Shown: positions 26,342 to 35,358 of the stretch, one piece after another
Layout of the letters: every line of letters starts with the position of its first letter
Position numbering within the stretch: position 1 is the first letter of the stretch
Virus record (IMG/VR): IMGVR_UViG_3300008111_000002
Span: 145,837 to 209,836 of that record
Length of the DNA: 64,000 nt
DNA from: a virus
Direction: 5' to 3' (one strand)
Notes under the pieces: generated by a model
What the model saw: only the letters and a program-made list of their open reading frames with translations
Database searches by the model: none
Told to the model about the DNA's origin: nothing
Position numbers and translations under genes: made by a program

Positions 26342-27175
26342 ATGCGCATAAAATTATATCGTGAAAATGGTGCTCTTGGCAGTAACGTGGTTTTTGACGC
26401 TTTAGAACAAGGTTTTAAACGTCTTGGACATCAAATTGTTGACAGCAACGAGGACATTCCGGTGATATGGAGTGTACTTTGGTTCGGCCGTATGCAGCCC
26501 AATCAACAAATTTACAATTTTTTTAAAAATAAAAATAAACCGGTAATGATAGTCGAAGTCGGTTCACTGAAAAGGGGAATTTCATGGAAACTTTCATTGG
26601 AAAATATCAACGGTGACGGAAAATTTAATCAAGAAAATCATTTACAAAAAAATAGACAAAAAGTTTTAGGTGTTGAGTTAAAAGATTTTCAAACAAACAG
26701 AAAACCCTCAATCCTATTATTGGGTCAACATGATCGCAGCCTCCAATGGGAAGGACTGCCATCAGTTAGTGACTGGATTTTTCAAAAAATTTCAGAAATT
26801 AGAAAATTTACCGATCGTACAATTGTAGTAAGACCACATCCACGTTGTCGTATTAATTATTTTTCAATACCAAATGTTGTTATCGAAACAACAAATCCAA
26901 TACCTAACACATATTCTGAATTTGATATTAATTTTTCTCATCACTGCGTAATAAATCATAATAGTGGTACCACAGTACAGGCAGCAATTAATGGAGTTCC
27001 ATTAATTTGTGATCCTAGTGCATTAGCACATCCGGTATCCTGTCAACTTAACGAAATAGAGACGCCATACCTCAAAGATAGAACACAGTGGTTTGAATAC
27101 ATTCTTCATACAGAATGGTTGTTGGACGAATTCATCCAGGGAACTCCACAAGAAAGGTTGATTTCATCGATGTGA
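26342..27175 (+). CDS. KpsS-like capsule/glycan protein, paralogue 4
   Basis: 277 residues. Shared blocks: FTDRTIVVRPHPRCR, CVINHNSGTTVQAAINGVP and IETPYLKDRTQWFEYI then LLDEFIQGTPQERL. This copy stands apart, downstream of the minus-strand glycan operon and divergent from it. Confidence 0.6.
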   Translation: MRIKLYRENGALGSNVVFDALEQGFKRLGHQIVDSNEDIPVIWSVLWFGRMQPNQQIYNFFKNKNKPVMIVEVGSLKRGISWKLSLENINGDGKFNQENHLQKNRQKVLGVELKDFQTNRKPSILLLGQHDRSLQWEGLPSVSDWIFQKISEIRKFTDRTIVVRPHPRCRINYFSIPNVVIETTNPIPNTYSEFDINFSHHCVINHNSGTTVQAAINGVPLICDPSALAHPVSCQLNEIETPYLKDRTQWFEYILHTEWLLDEFIQGTPQERLISSM

Positions 27176-27192
27176 GATGCTATTATTTTAGC

Positions 27193-28392
27193 ATGACCAT
27201 CATCAGATATGTTGAAGACGTATTCATTGAATTTGCTCATGCAGTTGACCTGCGGCAAGTTTCTGTTCAGCCCCAGGACATACCAGCCATTAATAGTTTT
27301 CAGAATGTAATTCTCACAGGCAAACCGTTAACTAGAGCGCAATCTTCGTTTGTGTTGAAAATTTTAACCAAATACAAAATTGGCTCAAAGATGGTCGGTA
27401 TTGACTACCACGACTCAATTGACAATCCCACATGGCGCCATCCGTTTAGAGTTATTGACAACAGTCGAAGTGTATCTGTAGAGCAGGACGAAGATGGTGG
27501 TTTACAAATTTTGATGAAATTTCCATATCAAATTAAAGAACCATTTGAAAAGGAATTACCTAATTTAAAATCAATGTGGGATTCTACGTTAATGTCTAGA
27601 GTTATTAAACTAAAAGATGCTAACGTAATTGCCATTAGAGAATTCTGTGAAAAATACGAATTTGTGTTAGATCAAAGTTTCGTCGATTTGTGCGATTCAG
27701 TGGAAGAAATCTGGAATCAAGAAGAAAATTTTCTTCCACACTCTGTTGTCAAAAATAAGTTTGTAACATTGATTAATGCTAATGAAGATGCAAAAGAATA
27801 TTTTGAAATCAATAAAACAGACAGTTTAGAAGAAAACATGTTCCTAGCAAAGAGCATGAATTTTTGCCTAAAATTGGAAGAAAAAAATCCAACGTTAATT
27901 CAAAAAATTGCCACTGCTCACGACAATTACTTTTATACCAACGACATTAAAAATGTGTTTGAAATTTTAAAATCATTACCAACTGCAAAAGTAGCAGTGC
28001 TTGTTGATCGTACCTCCGAGACTCTAAACTTTGTTAAAAATTTTGTAAATTTTGCAGAAAATACAAATTTTCCAAAAAACAATATTCGTGTATGTTTTAG
28101 GCTAAGTGCCGAAGAGGATAAAGATTTAAAATTTAATCAATGGATCAAAGAAAATCAAATGAATGGTCCTGTGGACTCTGGAAGAATTTATATTTTTCGT
28201 CATAAGCCCGCAAAGTGGTTGTTTGCAGGAAAAGAAAATGTTAAAATTATAGTTACAAACAGTTTATTTACAAACACTAATATGAGCATTAGTCATTGGA
28301 TGGACTCACACCCGTGTGTGATTTTTGTTGGAGAACAAAAACCTGCAATGAGAGCATTGTCAACTAAGGAAAAAAAGATTGTCAACTTGTAA
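27193..28392 (+). CDS. Conserved protein upstream of uvsW, function unknown
   Basis: 399 residues from the ATG at 27193; a longer frame runs back into the previous gene. The first third is beta-rich; the rest is helical with NPTWRHPFRVID near residue 72. The tail includes VKIIVTNSLFTNTNM. No motif identified. It overlaps uvsW by 14 nt, so a DNA-metabolism role is possible. Confidence 0.5.
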   Translation: MTIIRYVEDVFIEFAHAVDLRQVSVQPQDIPAINSFQNVILTGKPLTRAQSSFVLKILTKYKIGSKMVGIDYHDSIDNPTWRHPFRVIDNSRSVSVEQDEDGGLQILMKFPYQIKEPFEKELPNLKSMWDSTLMSRVIKLKDANVIAIREFCEKYEFVLDQSFVDLCDSVEEIWNQEENFLPHSVVKNKFVTLINANEDAKEYFEINKTDSLEENMFLAKSMNFCLKLEEKNPTLIQKIATAHDNYFYTNDIKNVFEILKSLPTAKVAVLVDRTSETLNFVKNFVNFAENTNFPKNNIRVCFRLSAEEDKDLKFNQWIKENQMNGPVDSGRIYIFRHKPAKWLFAGKENVKIIVTNSLFTNTNMSISHWMDSHPCVIFVGEQKPAMRALSTKEKKIVNL

Positions 28393-29833
28393 GTTAATAA
28401 TAAAAGACGAAGTCAACATAAAAATAGAAGGACTTGCTGTTGAAACTCGTAGAAAGATTGTCAACAAATTAAAATTTGATCTTCCCTACGCTCGTCACAT
28501 GCCTGCTTATAAATTAGGGCGGTGGGACGGAACAAAAACTTACTTTGGCATAGGCGGCAATGGGTATCTTGCACACCTAGATGTTATTCTTCCTATTATT
28601 GAAGAAAGCGGCTACGAGATTGAAGTAGACGACTTACGATTACATAAACAAATTTCTTTTGAAAGAGTCAACAAAAATTACTGGGCTGACAAAGGCAAGA
28701 CCTGGCCCAAAGGTCATCCATCTGCGGGTCAACCTATTGTATTACGTGATTATCAATACGATGTTGTTAATAAATTTTTAGAAAATCCTCAGGCATTACA
28801 GGAAGTAGCAACTGGTGCAGGTAAGACTATTACCACTGCTACACTCAGTCATCTTTGTGAGCCCTATGGTCGTACAATGGTCATTGTTCCTAACAAGTCG
28901 TTAGTTGTTCAGACTGAAGAAGATTATAAAAATCTAGGACTTGATGTTGGTGTGTACTTTGGTGATCGTAAAGAATTAGGAAAGACTCATACTATCTGTA
29001 CATGGCAAAGTTTAAATGTATTAGACAAAAATAGTTATGATGAAGACGTTCTTTCTTTAGCGGAATTTACTGAAGGAGTAGCAGCAATTATTGTCGACGA
29101 AGTTCATCAAGCCAAAGCAGACGTATTAACTAAACTATTAACACAAAATTTTAAAAACTGTGCTATTAGATGGGGACTAACTGGAACTATTCCTAAAGAA
29201 GCATGGGAGTTCCAAGGCATCTTAGCCAGCATCGGGCCAGTAATTAATCAAGTGTCGGCACACGATTTGCAAGAAAAGGGTGTGTTGGCAAATTTGCAAA
29301 TTAATGTTTTACAAACAACCGATGTTCAAGTATTTAGAAGTTTTCAAGAAGAATATAGCTTTTTAGTTACTGATGCAACTAGACTAACGTGGATGGCAAA
29401 TAAAATTAAAGAATTAGCACTAACAGGTAATACGCTGGTATTAATTAATAGGATTGACACAGGCAATCAACTAATTGAAAGAATACCCGAAGCGGTCTTT
29501 GTCAGTGGCGGTATGAAACTAAACGACAGGAAAGAAGAATATGATGAGATTAAGACAGCTGATAACAAGATTATTGTGGCGACTTATGGTGTGGCCGCTG
29601 TGGGTATTAATATTCCAAGGATTTTTAATTTGGTTCTTATTGAGCCCGGAAAGAGCTTTGTCCGCGTTATACAAAGTATTGGGCGAGGCATTAGAAGAGC
29701 GGAAGACAAAGACTTTGTCCAAATTTGGGACATCACGAGCACCTGCAAGTACGCCAAGCGGCATCTTACGGAAAGGAAGAAATATTACAAAGAGGCCAAA
29801 TACCCCTTTACATTAACCAAGGTAACATTATGA
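28379..29833 (+). CDS. uvsW: DNA/RNA helicase UvsW
   Basis: 484 residues (T4 UvsW 503), TTG start behind AAGGA. The N-terminal domain has ARHMPAYKLGRWDGTKTYF, specific to UvsW. The helicase core has ATGAGKT (about 144-150), VDEVH (about 239-243), GLTGT and the C-terminal IQSIGRGIRR motif VI. UvsW unwinds R-loops and branched DNA, which switches replication from origin to recombination mode. Confidence 0.9.
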   Translation: MSTCKLIIKDEVNIKIEGLAVETRRKIVNKLKFDLPYARHMPAYKLGRWDGTKTYFGIGGNGYLAHLDVILPIIEESGYEIEVDDLRLHKQISFERVNKNYWADKGKTWPKGHPSAGQPIVLRDYQYDVVNKFLENPQALQEVATGAGKTITTATLSHLCEPYGRTMVIVPNKSLVVQTEEDYKNLGLDVGVYFGDRKELGKTHTICTWQSLNVLDKNSYDEDVLSLAEFTEGVAAIIVDEVHQAKADVLTKLLTQNFKNCAIRWGLTGTIPKEAWEFQGILASIGPVINQVSAHDLQEKGVLANLQINVLQTTDVQVFRSFQEEYSFLVTDATRLTWMANKIKELALTGNTLVLINRIDTGNQLIERIPEAVFVSGGMKLNDRKEEYDEIKTADNKIIVATYGVAAVGINIPRIFNLVLIEPGKSFVRVIQSIGRGIRRAEDKDFVQIWDITSTCKYAKRHLTERKKYYKEAKYPFTLTKVTL

Positions 29834-30336
29834 GAATTTTAACATTAAACAACACGGCCTTTGATTTAAATGATCTGCCGGAAGAAGTAGAAGACGATGC
29901 TAGATTTAGCGTACTAGATAATAGCAATCCTTATGAACCAGATTTTTATTTTATGCCTCTTATTTTCTTAGAGTCATTTAACAGTCCAGCAATTCTATTA
30001 CGCATAGGAGAGCACGAAATACAAATGCCATTAGATTGGTGCATGGTAGTTGGAGATAAAGACTGTGGGCAAGACCCAGAAGTATTACCACTGACCAGTA
30101 TTAATGAACGAGGATTTGATGCATTAATCTTTAATCCTATTAAAGGATTTAAAATTGAATACAAGCCCATTGAAATTGTTAATATCTTTCAAGATGTTAG
30201 ATGGTATTTTCCTAAAATGAAAAATGGACAATTACTAACAGTACCAATTAGTGATGATCATAATCCACCTTGCGCATTTTTTGTCAAAGAAGTCAGTCGT
30301 CAAAGCGAAATTATTCAATTAGATAAAATTTTATAA
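29830..30336 (+). CDS. Conserved T4-type protein of unknown function
   Basis: 168 residues from the ATG that overlaps the uvsW stop (ATGA). The FMPLIFLESFNSPAILLRIG block and the EIQMPLDWCMVVGD block are familiar from cyanophage proteins. No enzymatic motif seen. Confidence 0.55.
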   Translation: MRILTLNNTAFDLNDLPEEVEDDARFSVLDNSNPYEPDFYFMPLIFLESFNSPAILLRIGEHEIQMPLDWCMVVGDKDCGQDPEVLPLTSINERGFDALIFNPIKGFKIEYKPIEIVNIFQDVRWYFPKMKNGQLLTVPISDDHNPPCAFFVKEVSRQSEIIQLDKIL

Positions 30337-30563
30337 TGCCTATACCGTTTATGGACAACGAAAACTTTAAACGTAGATGTATTGGTTGGAAATTAAAGTA
30401 CAGTTTATGGCCACGACGCTGTCATTATACAAATAAAATATTATGGTTTACAATGGCCTATCACGGTGTTGGAATGATCTGTGGTCCCGGAGAACCTGTA
30501 TTTGAAGATAGATGGTGCGAACGAAAAGAGTATCTTTTTTTAAAGATTAAAGGAACAATATGA
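30336..30563 (+). CDS. Small conserved phage protein
   Basis: 75 residues, rich in Trp, Cys and basic residues, ending FEDRWCERKEYLFLKIKGTI. TAATG junction with the previous gene and a 4-nt overlap with the next. Function unknown. Confidence 0.55.
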   Translation: MPIPFMDNENFKRRCIGWKLKYSLWPRRCHYTNKILWFTMAYHGVGMICGPGEPVFEDRWCERKEYLFLKIKGTI

Positions 30564-30916
30564 AAGCAGGTAAAATATGGGGAGTAACAAAATTACTCGA
30601 AGCTAACGGTGTATTAGAATTTCATCGCATTGAAGCTAACGCCGGTGGGGTGTGTTCGAAGCACAAGCACAAATATAAATGGAATGGTTTCTTTGTTGAA
30701 AAAGGCAAAATGATCATCCGAGTGTGGAAAAACAACTACGACTTAATTGATGAGACACTACTAGAGGCAGGGCAATATACTAAGGTTGCTCCCGGTGAAT
30801 ATCATCAATTTGAAGCTGTAGAAGACACCGTAGCTTTTGAATTATATTGGGCAGAATTTGATCATGATGATATCGAAAGAGAAACTATAGGATACAAAAA
30901 TCATGGGACAACTTAA
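30560..30916 (+). CDS. Cupin-fold protein
   Basis: 118 residues forming a single cupin: SKHKHKYKWNGFFVEKGKM gives motif 1 (HxH...E) and AGQYTKVAPGEYHQFEA motif 2 with the final His. It may bind a metal or sugar; related to but distinct from the cupin domain at 17603. It overlaps both neighbours. Confidence 0.65.
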   Translation: MKAGKIWGVTKLLEANGVLEFHRIEANAGGVCSKHKHKYKWNGFFVEKGKMIIRVWKNNYDLIDETLLEAGQYTKVAPGEYHQFEAVEDTVAFELYWAEFDHDDIERETIGYKNHGTT

Positions 30917-31157
30917 ACCTGGAGCAACTTATGTTTATGAATCACCGGATGGGGGAGAAACTGTCTATGCTAGAGAAATGGGTAGTACAGAGCGCCGTCT
31001 TATTGGCAAAAGTTACAAAGCAGTTCTTAAAGAAGAACTAAACAGCGAAGTTGAACTGTTCAAAAAAATTCACATGGCTGCAAAGAATGATCCTGTCTTG
31101 AAAGAAGCTGTAGAACGTGTTAAACTATTGTATCACTTAGGTAAAAAAGATGAGTAA
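30903..31157 (+). CDS. Small conserved T4-type protein
   Basis: 84 residues, starting GQLKPGATYVYESPDGGE with TVYAREMG, a pattern common in T4-type phages. The second half is one charged helix. Function unknown; 14-nt overlap with the cupin gene. Confidence 0.55.
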   Translation: MGQLKPGATYVYESPDGGETVYAREMGSTERRLIGKSYKAVLKEELNSEVELFKKIHMAAKNDPVLKEAVERVKLLYHLGKKDE

Positions 31158-31626
31158 ATTAGACCTATTCAAAGATATCATTCCAGCTGTTGATTCTGGC
31201 ATTAAAGATCTTTGGGACGCTTTAGAAGAGGATCAACAGAAAGAATTAAAAAAACTTTTGTTTGTTCTTGGACGCTGGATCAGCAGCCCAGTCTCTAGTG
31301 ATCCGGATGTTCAAGCTCACTATATTTTAACTGTTAACGAATATTATAATAAAAATTATTATAAGTTTTATAACCATCCTAAACTGTTATGGTTACTGTT
31401 AACTATGTGTGCTAATCCTAAAGGAAAAGTTGTTAGAAGAGAATATATAAAGTTATCTAGAAAGGCAGAAGGTTCTAGTAAAAAACATAAATTTTTATTA
31501 GATAGATATCCTAGCGCCAAGTTAGATGACGTTGAACTATTGGCTAAAATTTTAACTGACGACGAAGTTAAACAAATTGCCAAAGACATGGGACTTGATA
31601 ATAAACAAATCAAAGAACTTCTATAA
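31150..31626 (+). CDS. gp62: Sliding-clamp loader small subunit (gp62-like)
   Basis: 158 residues. The start LDLFKDIIPAVDSGIKDLWD and the end LLAKILTDDEVKQIAKDMG match gp62 proteins of cyanophage-type T4 relatives; T4 gp62 has 187 residues. It would load the clamp (gp45) together with gp44; neither of these is in the window. Position in the uvsW operon supports a replication role. Confidence 0.65.
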   Translation: MSKLDLFKDIIPAVDSGIKDLWDALEEDQQKELKKLLFVLGRWISSPVSSDPDVQAHYILTVNEYYNKNYYKFYNHPKLLWLLLTMCANPKGKVVRREYIKLSRKAEGSSKKHKFLLDRYPSAKLDDVELLAKILTDDEVKQIAKDMGLDNKQIKELL

Positions 31627-32297
31627 TGTTTGTTTGTGAATACTGTAAAAAAGAATTTGTCAAAGAAAAGACTCTGTTTGTTCATGTATGTGAACAGAAG
31701 CGTAGACACTTGAACAAAGGAGAAAAACATGTACAGGCTGGGTTTATGGCCTATACCAAGTTCTATGAGGTAGCACAAAAAAATACTAAAAAAACTTTTG
31801 AAGACTTTGTAGAAAGCCCTTACTACACAGCATTTGTAAAGTTTGGCAGTTTTTTCGTTAACACAAATCCAATTTATCCAGAACGATTTATAGAATTTGT
31901 AATACGCAGTAATACAAAATTAGATGCGTGGTGTAGTGATAATTTATATGACATATACATTGCTGAGTTAATCAAACAAGAACCAGCAGATGGTTCTATA
32001 CAAAGAACTATACAAACAATGATGGACTGGGCTGATAAAAATAACTCAACTTGGGAACACTATTTTTTGTATGTGAATTTAAACAGACTAACACATGATA
32101 TAAAAGAAGGATTAATCAGTCCGTGGATGTTGTTAAATATTCAATCAGGAAAAGACGCACTGCAAAAAATGAATGATGAACAGTTGGAAATTATCAGTAC
32201 TATAATTGATCCACAATTTTGGAAACGTAAATTTAAAAACTATCCTGCAGATGTTGAACTAATTAAAGATGTTATCAAAGAAGCGAAAATATTATAA
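31626..32297 (+). CDS. C2H2 zinc-finger-like protein of replication operon
   Basis: 223 residues. The N-terminus FVCEYCKKEFVKEKTLFVHV plus CEQKRRH can form a C2H2-like finger. The remainder is helical and rich in aromatic residues. It lies between gp62 and the DnaE-related gene with TAATG junctions. A nucleic-acid-binding role is plausible; no named family. Confidence 0.55.
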   Translation: MFVCEYCKKEFVKEKTLFVHVCEQKRRHLNKGEKHVQAGFMAYTKFYEVAQKNTKKTFEDFVESPYYTAFVKFGSFFVNTNPIYPERFIEFVIRSNTKLDAWCSDNLYDIYIAELIKQEPADGSIQRTIQTMMDWADKNNSTWEHYFLYVNLNRLTHDIKEGLISPWMLLNIQSGKDALQKMNDEQLEIISTIIDPQFWKRKFKNYPADVELIKDVIKEAKIL

Positions 32298-32524
32298 TGC
32301 CTAAGAAAAAACAAGAACCGGAAGTAGTAGAACAAGATCTAGCAGAAAACGAAGAACCTCTTTCTAGAGATGATTTAGATATCGAAGTTGCTGTTGGTAG
32401 CGAGGAACCTGTTGTATATGTAAAGTTCAGCGGCTTTGAGGACATTGAAGATGCTGAAGAATATGCAGAGTTTCTTGCAGAAACTTTACCACTATTGTTA
32501 TTTGAGTCAACAAGGTTACAGTAA
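32297..32524 (+). CDS. Small acidic hypothetical protein
   Basis: 75 residues. Lys-rich start then strongly acidic (EEPLSRDDLDIEVAVGSEEP), ending in a helix. TAATG junctions on both sides. Function unknown. Confidence 0.55.
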   Translation: MPKKKQEPEVVEQDLAENEEPLSRDDLDIEVAVGSEEPVVYVKFSGFEDIEDAEEYAEFLAETLPLLLFESTRLQ

Positions 32525-33102
32525 TGCCAGATATTGATATTGACTTTGCAGATAGAACAAAAGCATTGGCTTTGTTCAAACATCACAGAGCCAGCAGAGT
32601 AGAAGATAACAAATTAGTAGTTCATAACACAGGTGTTTATTTTCATCCTGTGCCAATTGATGCAAGAACTAATCTTTCGTCAATACCATATGATCAAGCA
32701 GAAGAACAAGGATTTTTTAAAATTGATTTTCTCAATGTAGGAATCTATAAAAATATCAAAGATGAAAATCATCTTAAGACTTTAATGGAGACTGAACCAC
32801 TATGGGATTTACTGTTACAGGACGACTTCGTGAACTTATTGTTCCATGTGAATGGGCATGGGTCTATTCTAAGAGAGATGGAACCAAAATCTATAGAAGA
32901 ATTGGCAGCAGTACTGGCAATGATAAGACCCGCGAAACGTTATCTGATTGGGAAGCCATGGACTACGGTGATGAACGAGATCTGGACGAAACCAGAGAAT
33001 GACGAATACTACTTTAAAAAGAGTCATGCTACTGCGTATGCTCTTTCAATTATAGTTCAAATGAATCAAATTTGTGAAAGTATTAGTTACGGTTATAGTT
33101 AA
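32524..33102 (+). CDS. DnaE-related mini-protein (C-family polymerase fragment)
   Basis: 192 residues, against more than 1000 in DnaE. It begins with PDIDIDFADR, the catalytic PDIDIDF motif of C-family DNA polymerases. Further on it has GFFKIDFLNVGIYKN (DnaE: G-VKFDFLGLK), LFHVNGHGSILREM, AVLAMIRPAKR (DnaE: ALYRPGP) and FKKSHATAYA (SHAAAYA). The order is as in DnaE palm-fingers but with most of the protein absent. Similar proteins are common in T4-type cyanophages. Role unknown. Confidence 0.65.
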   Translation: MPDIDIDFADRTKALALFKHHRASRVEDNKLVVHNTGVYFHPVPIDARTNLSSIPYDQAEEQGFFKIDFLNVGIYKNIKDENHLKTLMETEPLWDLLLQDDFVNLLFHVNGHGSILREMEPKSIEELAAVLAMIRPAKRYLIGKPWTTVMNEIWTKPENDEYYFKKSHATAYALSIIVQMNQICESISYGYS

Positions 33103-33470
33103 CCAGCTTTTCTAATTAATACTATGCTTCTACGTTTAATTCTTTTGGTGATAATTTGATTTAGACTTACGCAAGGCCCAAGCATTAATTTAACATCTTT
33201 GGTACTGAAATTTCTAATAGCGTATCTAAAAGGTTGTATTTCTTTAGCTAGAAAAATACTAATAGGAATTTGTCTATTTGATTCCCACCACCAAGCTTCC
33301 CCTAGTTCTAAAAATCTAGTTTTTTCTTCTTCGCTTTTTAAAGAAGTGTAATCATACATGCTAGTGATACTAGAGTCTTGATTAATAATAATGCCCACAT
33401 ATTCTTTGTCAACGTAGTTTATAACACTTATAAATGGGAAGTTTTGTTGTAAGTTTTCTGTTATTCTCAT
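33099..33470 (-). CDS. Conserved phage protein, function unknown
   Basis: 123 residues. Conserved-looking blocks are LAKEIQPFRYAIRNFSTKDV and LGPCVSLNQIITKRIKRRSI. It is convergent with the DnaE-related gene (4-bp overlap) and divergent from the gene at 33501. Confidence 0.5.
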   Translation of the reverse strand: MRITENLQQNFPFISVINYVDKEYVGIIINQDSSITSMYDYTSLKSEEEKTRFLELGEAWWWESNRQIPISIFLAKEIQPFRYAIRNFSTKDVKLMLGPCVSLNQIITKRIKRRSIVLIRKAG

Positions 33471-33473
33471 AGG

Positions 33474-33479
33474 TAAATA
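33474..33479 (+). promoter_or_regulatory. Late-promoter-like TAAATA box before 33501
   Basis: TAAATA lies 21 bp upstream of the ATG; here a normal leader with AAAGGA follows, unlike the 5-nt class. Confidence 0.45.
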
Positions 33480-33500
33480 TTATTAATCAAAGGACCAATA

Positions 33501-34256
33501 ATGCAATTTAATCCAAGTTATTTATACGCAAACAAAGTGGACGTTTTCAGCGATCTTGGCTCCTGGCAAACTGAGAGGTATCGCAAAGTGTATCAACGCA
33601 CCCTAAAAATTTATCGCGGAGTCGATAATCCTATAGATTTTCAAGTTCGCAACTCTGATCAAAAACCCCAATCCATTGCTGGACAAACTGTGGTATTTAA
33701 TCTTTTTGCTTATGAGTCGCAAGAACTTATTATGTCCAGAGATTGTACAGTTGTAGATGCTGTTAAAGGTAAAGTATCTGTAACTATCAGTGAAGGAGAA
33801 GCATTAACGCTAACTCCTGGATTTTATACATTTTCTTTATATACTCTATCCAATGGTATTAAAAAACCATTGTACGGAGACAGCCAATTTGGCGCACTGG
33901 GTAGATTAGAATTAATTGGTAACGTGTATGGTAATGTTATACCTACAGATATCATAACAACTTTTAATACAGAAAGTACGTATAAAGTCAGCAGCATCAT
34001 TGATGCCAAACCGCATTTGAATAATAATTCTGCACTGCATACTTTTGCGTTCTATGGAACTGCATATAGTGGTAGTGTAGTAATTCAAGCAAGCATGGAC
34101 GAAAATACCACTACTGGAAATTGGATTGATCTAGCAACAATTCCATTAACCAATTCTTCAATATCATATAAAAATATAGAAGGCGTTTGGAGTTGGTTTA
34201 GAATCAAGCATACTCAAACTGCTGGAACACTTGACAAAGTATTGTATAGATATTAA
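33501..34256 (+). CDS. Virion protein with BppU-like N-terminal domain
   Basis: 251 residues. Residues about 25-135 follow the pattern of phage baseplate/adhesin Ig-like domains: TLKIYRGVDNPIDFQVRN, QTVVFNLF, GKVSVTISE and PGFYTFSLY. The C-terminal part is a second beta domain. The late-type box upstream supports late expression. Likely a baseplate, fibre-associated or head decoration protein. Confidence 0.6.
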   Translation: MQFNPSYLYANKVDVFSDLGSWQTERYRKVYQRTLKIYRGVDNPIDFQVRNSDQKPQSIAGQTVVFNLFAYESQELIMSRDCTVVDAVKGKVSVTISEGEALTLTPGFYTFSLYTLSNGIKKPLYGDSQFGALGRLELIGNVYGNVIPTDIITTFNTESTYKVSSIIDAKPHLNNNSALHTFAFYGTAYSGSVVIQASMDENTTTGNWIDLATIPLTNSSISYKNIEGVWSWFRIKHTQTAGTLDKVLYRY

Positions 34257-34259
34257 AAT
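34231..34259 (+). promoter_or_regulatory. Sigma-70 promoter for primase, inside the preceding gene
   Basis: TTGACA (34231-34236), 17-bp spacer, TAAAAT (34254-34259). The -35 box lies within the last codons of the virion gene. The ATG at 34266 is only 6 nt after the -10 box, so transcripts may have almost no leader. Confidence 0.5.
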
Positions 34260-34265
34260 GTATCT

Positions 34266-35282
34266 ATGACTCTGGTCTTAGATACCCTACGTACATTACT
34301 GCCATATAAAAGAAAGCAAACACCAAGTGGTTGGATTAGCTTTAATGCTCCCTGTTGTCATCATCGTGGTCACAAATCAGATGATAGACTAAGAGGCGGA
34401 GTCACATTTAATGAAGGTTTTGTATATCACTGTTTTAACTGTGGATTTTCTACAGGTTGGCAACCAGGTCGTCCAATATCTTTTAAATTACGAGAATTAT
34501 GTAGTTGGTTGGGTGCGTCAGATGATACTATAAAACGATTAATATTTGAAGCTTTAAAAACCGAACGACCAGATTATGTAAATCAACATTACACCCCTCC
34601 AGTTGAATTTACCAAAAAAGAATTACCAGAAGGTAGTTTGCCGTTAATAGAATGGATGCAGGAAAAATTAGATGTAGAAACTGAACAAAAAATATTGTTA
34701 GTGATACAATATCTTATTGATCGTGGATTTAATCCGTTGGCAGAAAACTTTTATTGGTCACCGTTAGCGGGTTATGACAATAGAGTTATAATTCCGTTTT
34801 TGTATCATGGTCAAACTGTAGGTAGTACTGCAAGACGCATTACACCTGGAAAGCCAAAGTATCTTTCAGATCAGCATCCAAACTTTGTATTCAATATGGA
34901 TGCACAGGCTAATGATAGAAAATATGTAATTGTCTGCGAAGGTCCATTTGATGCACTGGCAATTGGCGGTGTTGCACTTCTCACAAACGAAATTTCTGAA
35001 CAACATGCTAGGATAATTAATAGTCTATCCCGTCAAGTTATTTTCGTTCCAGATCAAGATAAAGCAGGTATAGCAGGTATCGATAAAGCTAGAGAATTGG
35101 GTTGGAGCGTAGCATTCCCTAATTGGAATAGCAGTATCAAAGATTGTGCCGATGCAGTGAAAGAATACGGAAAAATGTTTACTATTGTTGATATTATAAA
35201 GACATCAGTTAGTGGTAATATAAAAATTAATTTGATGAAAAATCAAATGATTAAAAGGATTAAAAATGTTCAGACTAATTGA
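34266..35282 (+). CDS. gp61: DNA primase (gp61-like, DnaG type)
   Basis: 338 residues (T4 gp61 342). N-terminal zinc-binding region CCHHRGH ... YHCFNCGF (about residues 29-60). TOPRIM core: IVCEGPFDALAIG (about 222-234) with the catalytic Glu, and VPDQDKAG (about 261-268) with the Asp-x-Asp. It makes RNA primers with gp41, encoded 1.6 kb downstream. Confidence 0.9.
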   Translation: MTLVLDTLRTLLPYKRKQTPSGWISFNAPCCHHRGHKSDDRLRGGVTFNEGFVYHCFNCGFSTGWQPGRPISFKLRELCSWLGASDDTIKRLIFEALKTERPDYVNQHYTPPVEFTKKELPEGSLPLIEWMQEKLDVETEQKILLVIQYLIDRGFNPLAENFYWSPLAGYDNRVIIPFLYHGQTVGSTARRITPGKPKYLSDQHPNFVFNMDAQANDRKYVIVCEGPFDALAIGGVALLTNEISEQHARIINSLSRQVIFVPDQDKAGIAGIDKARELGWSVAFPNWNSSIKDCADAVKEYGKMFTIVDIIKTSVSGNIKINLMKNQMIKRIKNVQTN

Positions 35283-35358
35283 AAAAATAAAAGAATACAT
35301 TAAAAGAAAACGTAGATTAAAAGAACTACGTAAAAGAGATCCGTTTATCTATAAATGA
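35266..35358 (+). CDS. Very small basic protein in the primase operon
   Basis: 30 residues, one Lys/Arg-rich helix ending KRDPFIYK. An AAGGA site precedes the ATG, the gene overlaps the primase end by 17 nt and its stop overlaps the next start (ATGA). Proteins ending in KKRDPF-Y are recalled in T4-type phages. Function unknown. Confidence 0.6.
   Translation: MFRLIEKIKEYIKRKRRLKELRKRDPFIYK

Noticed and set aside
16689-27175. Glycan island read as a prophage-derived or inserted mobile element
   Set aside because: No integrase, transposase, terminal repeats or attachment sites were seen, and the operon junctions (ATGA/TAATG) are the same as in the core genes.
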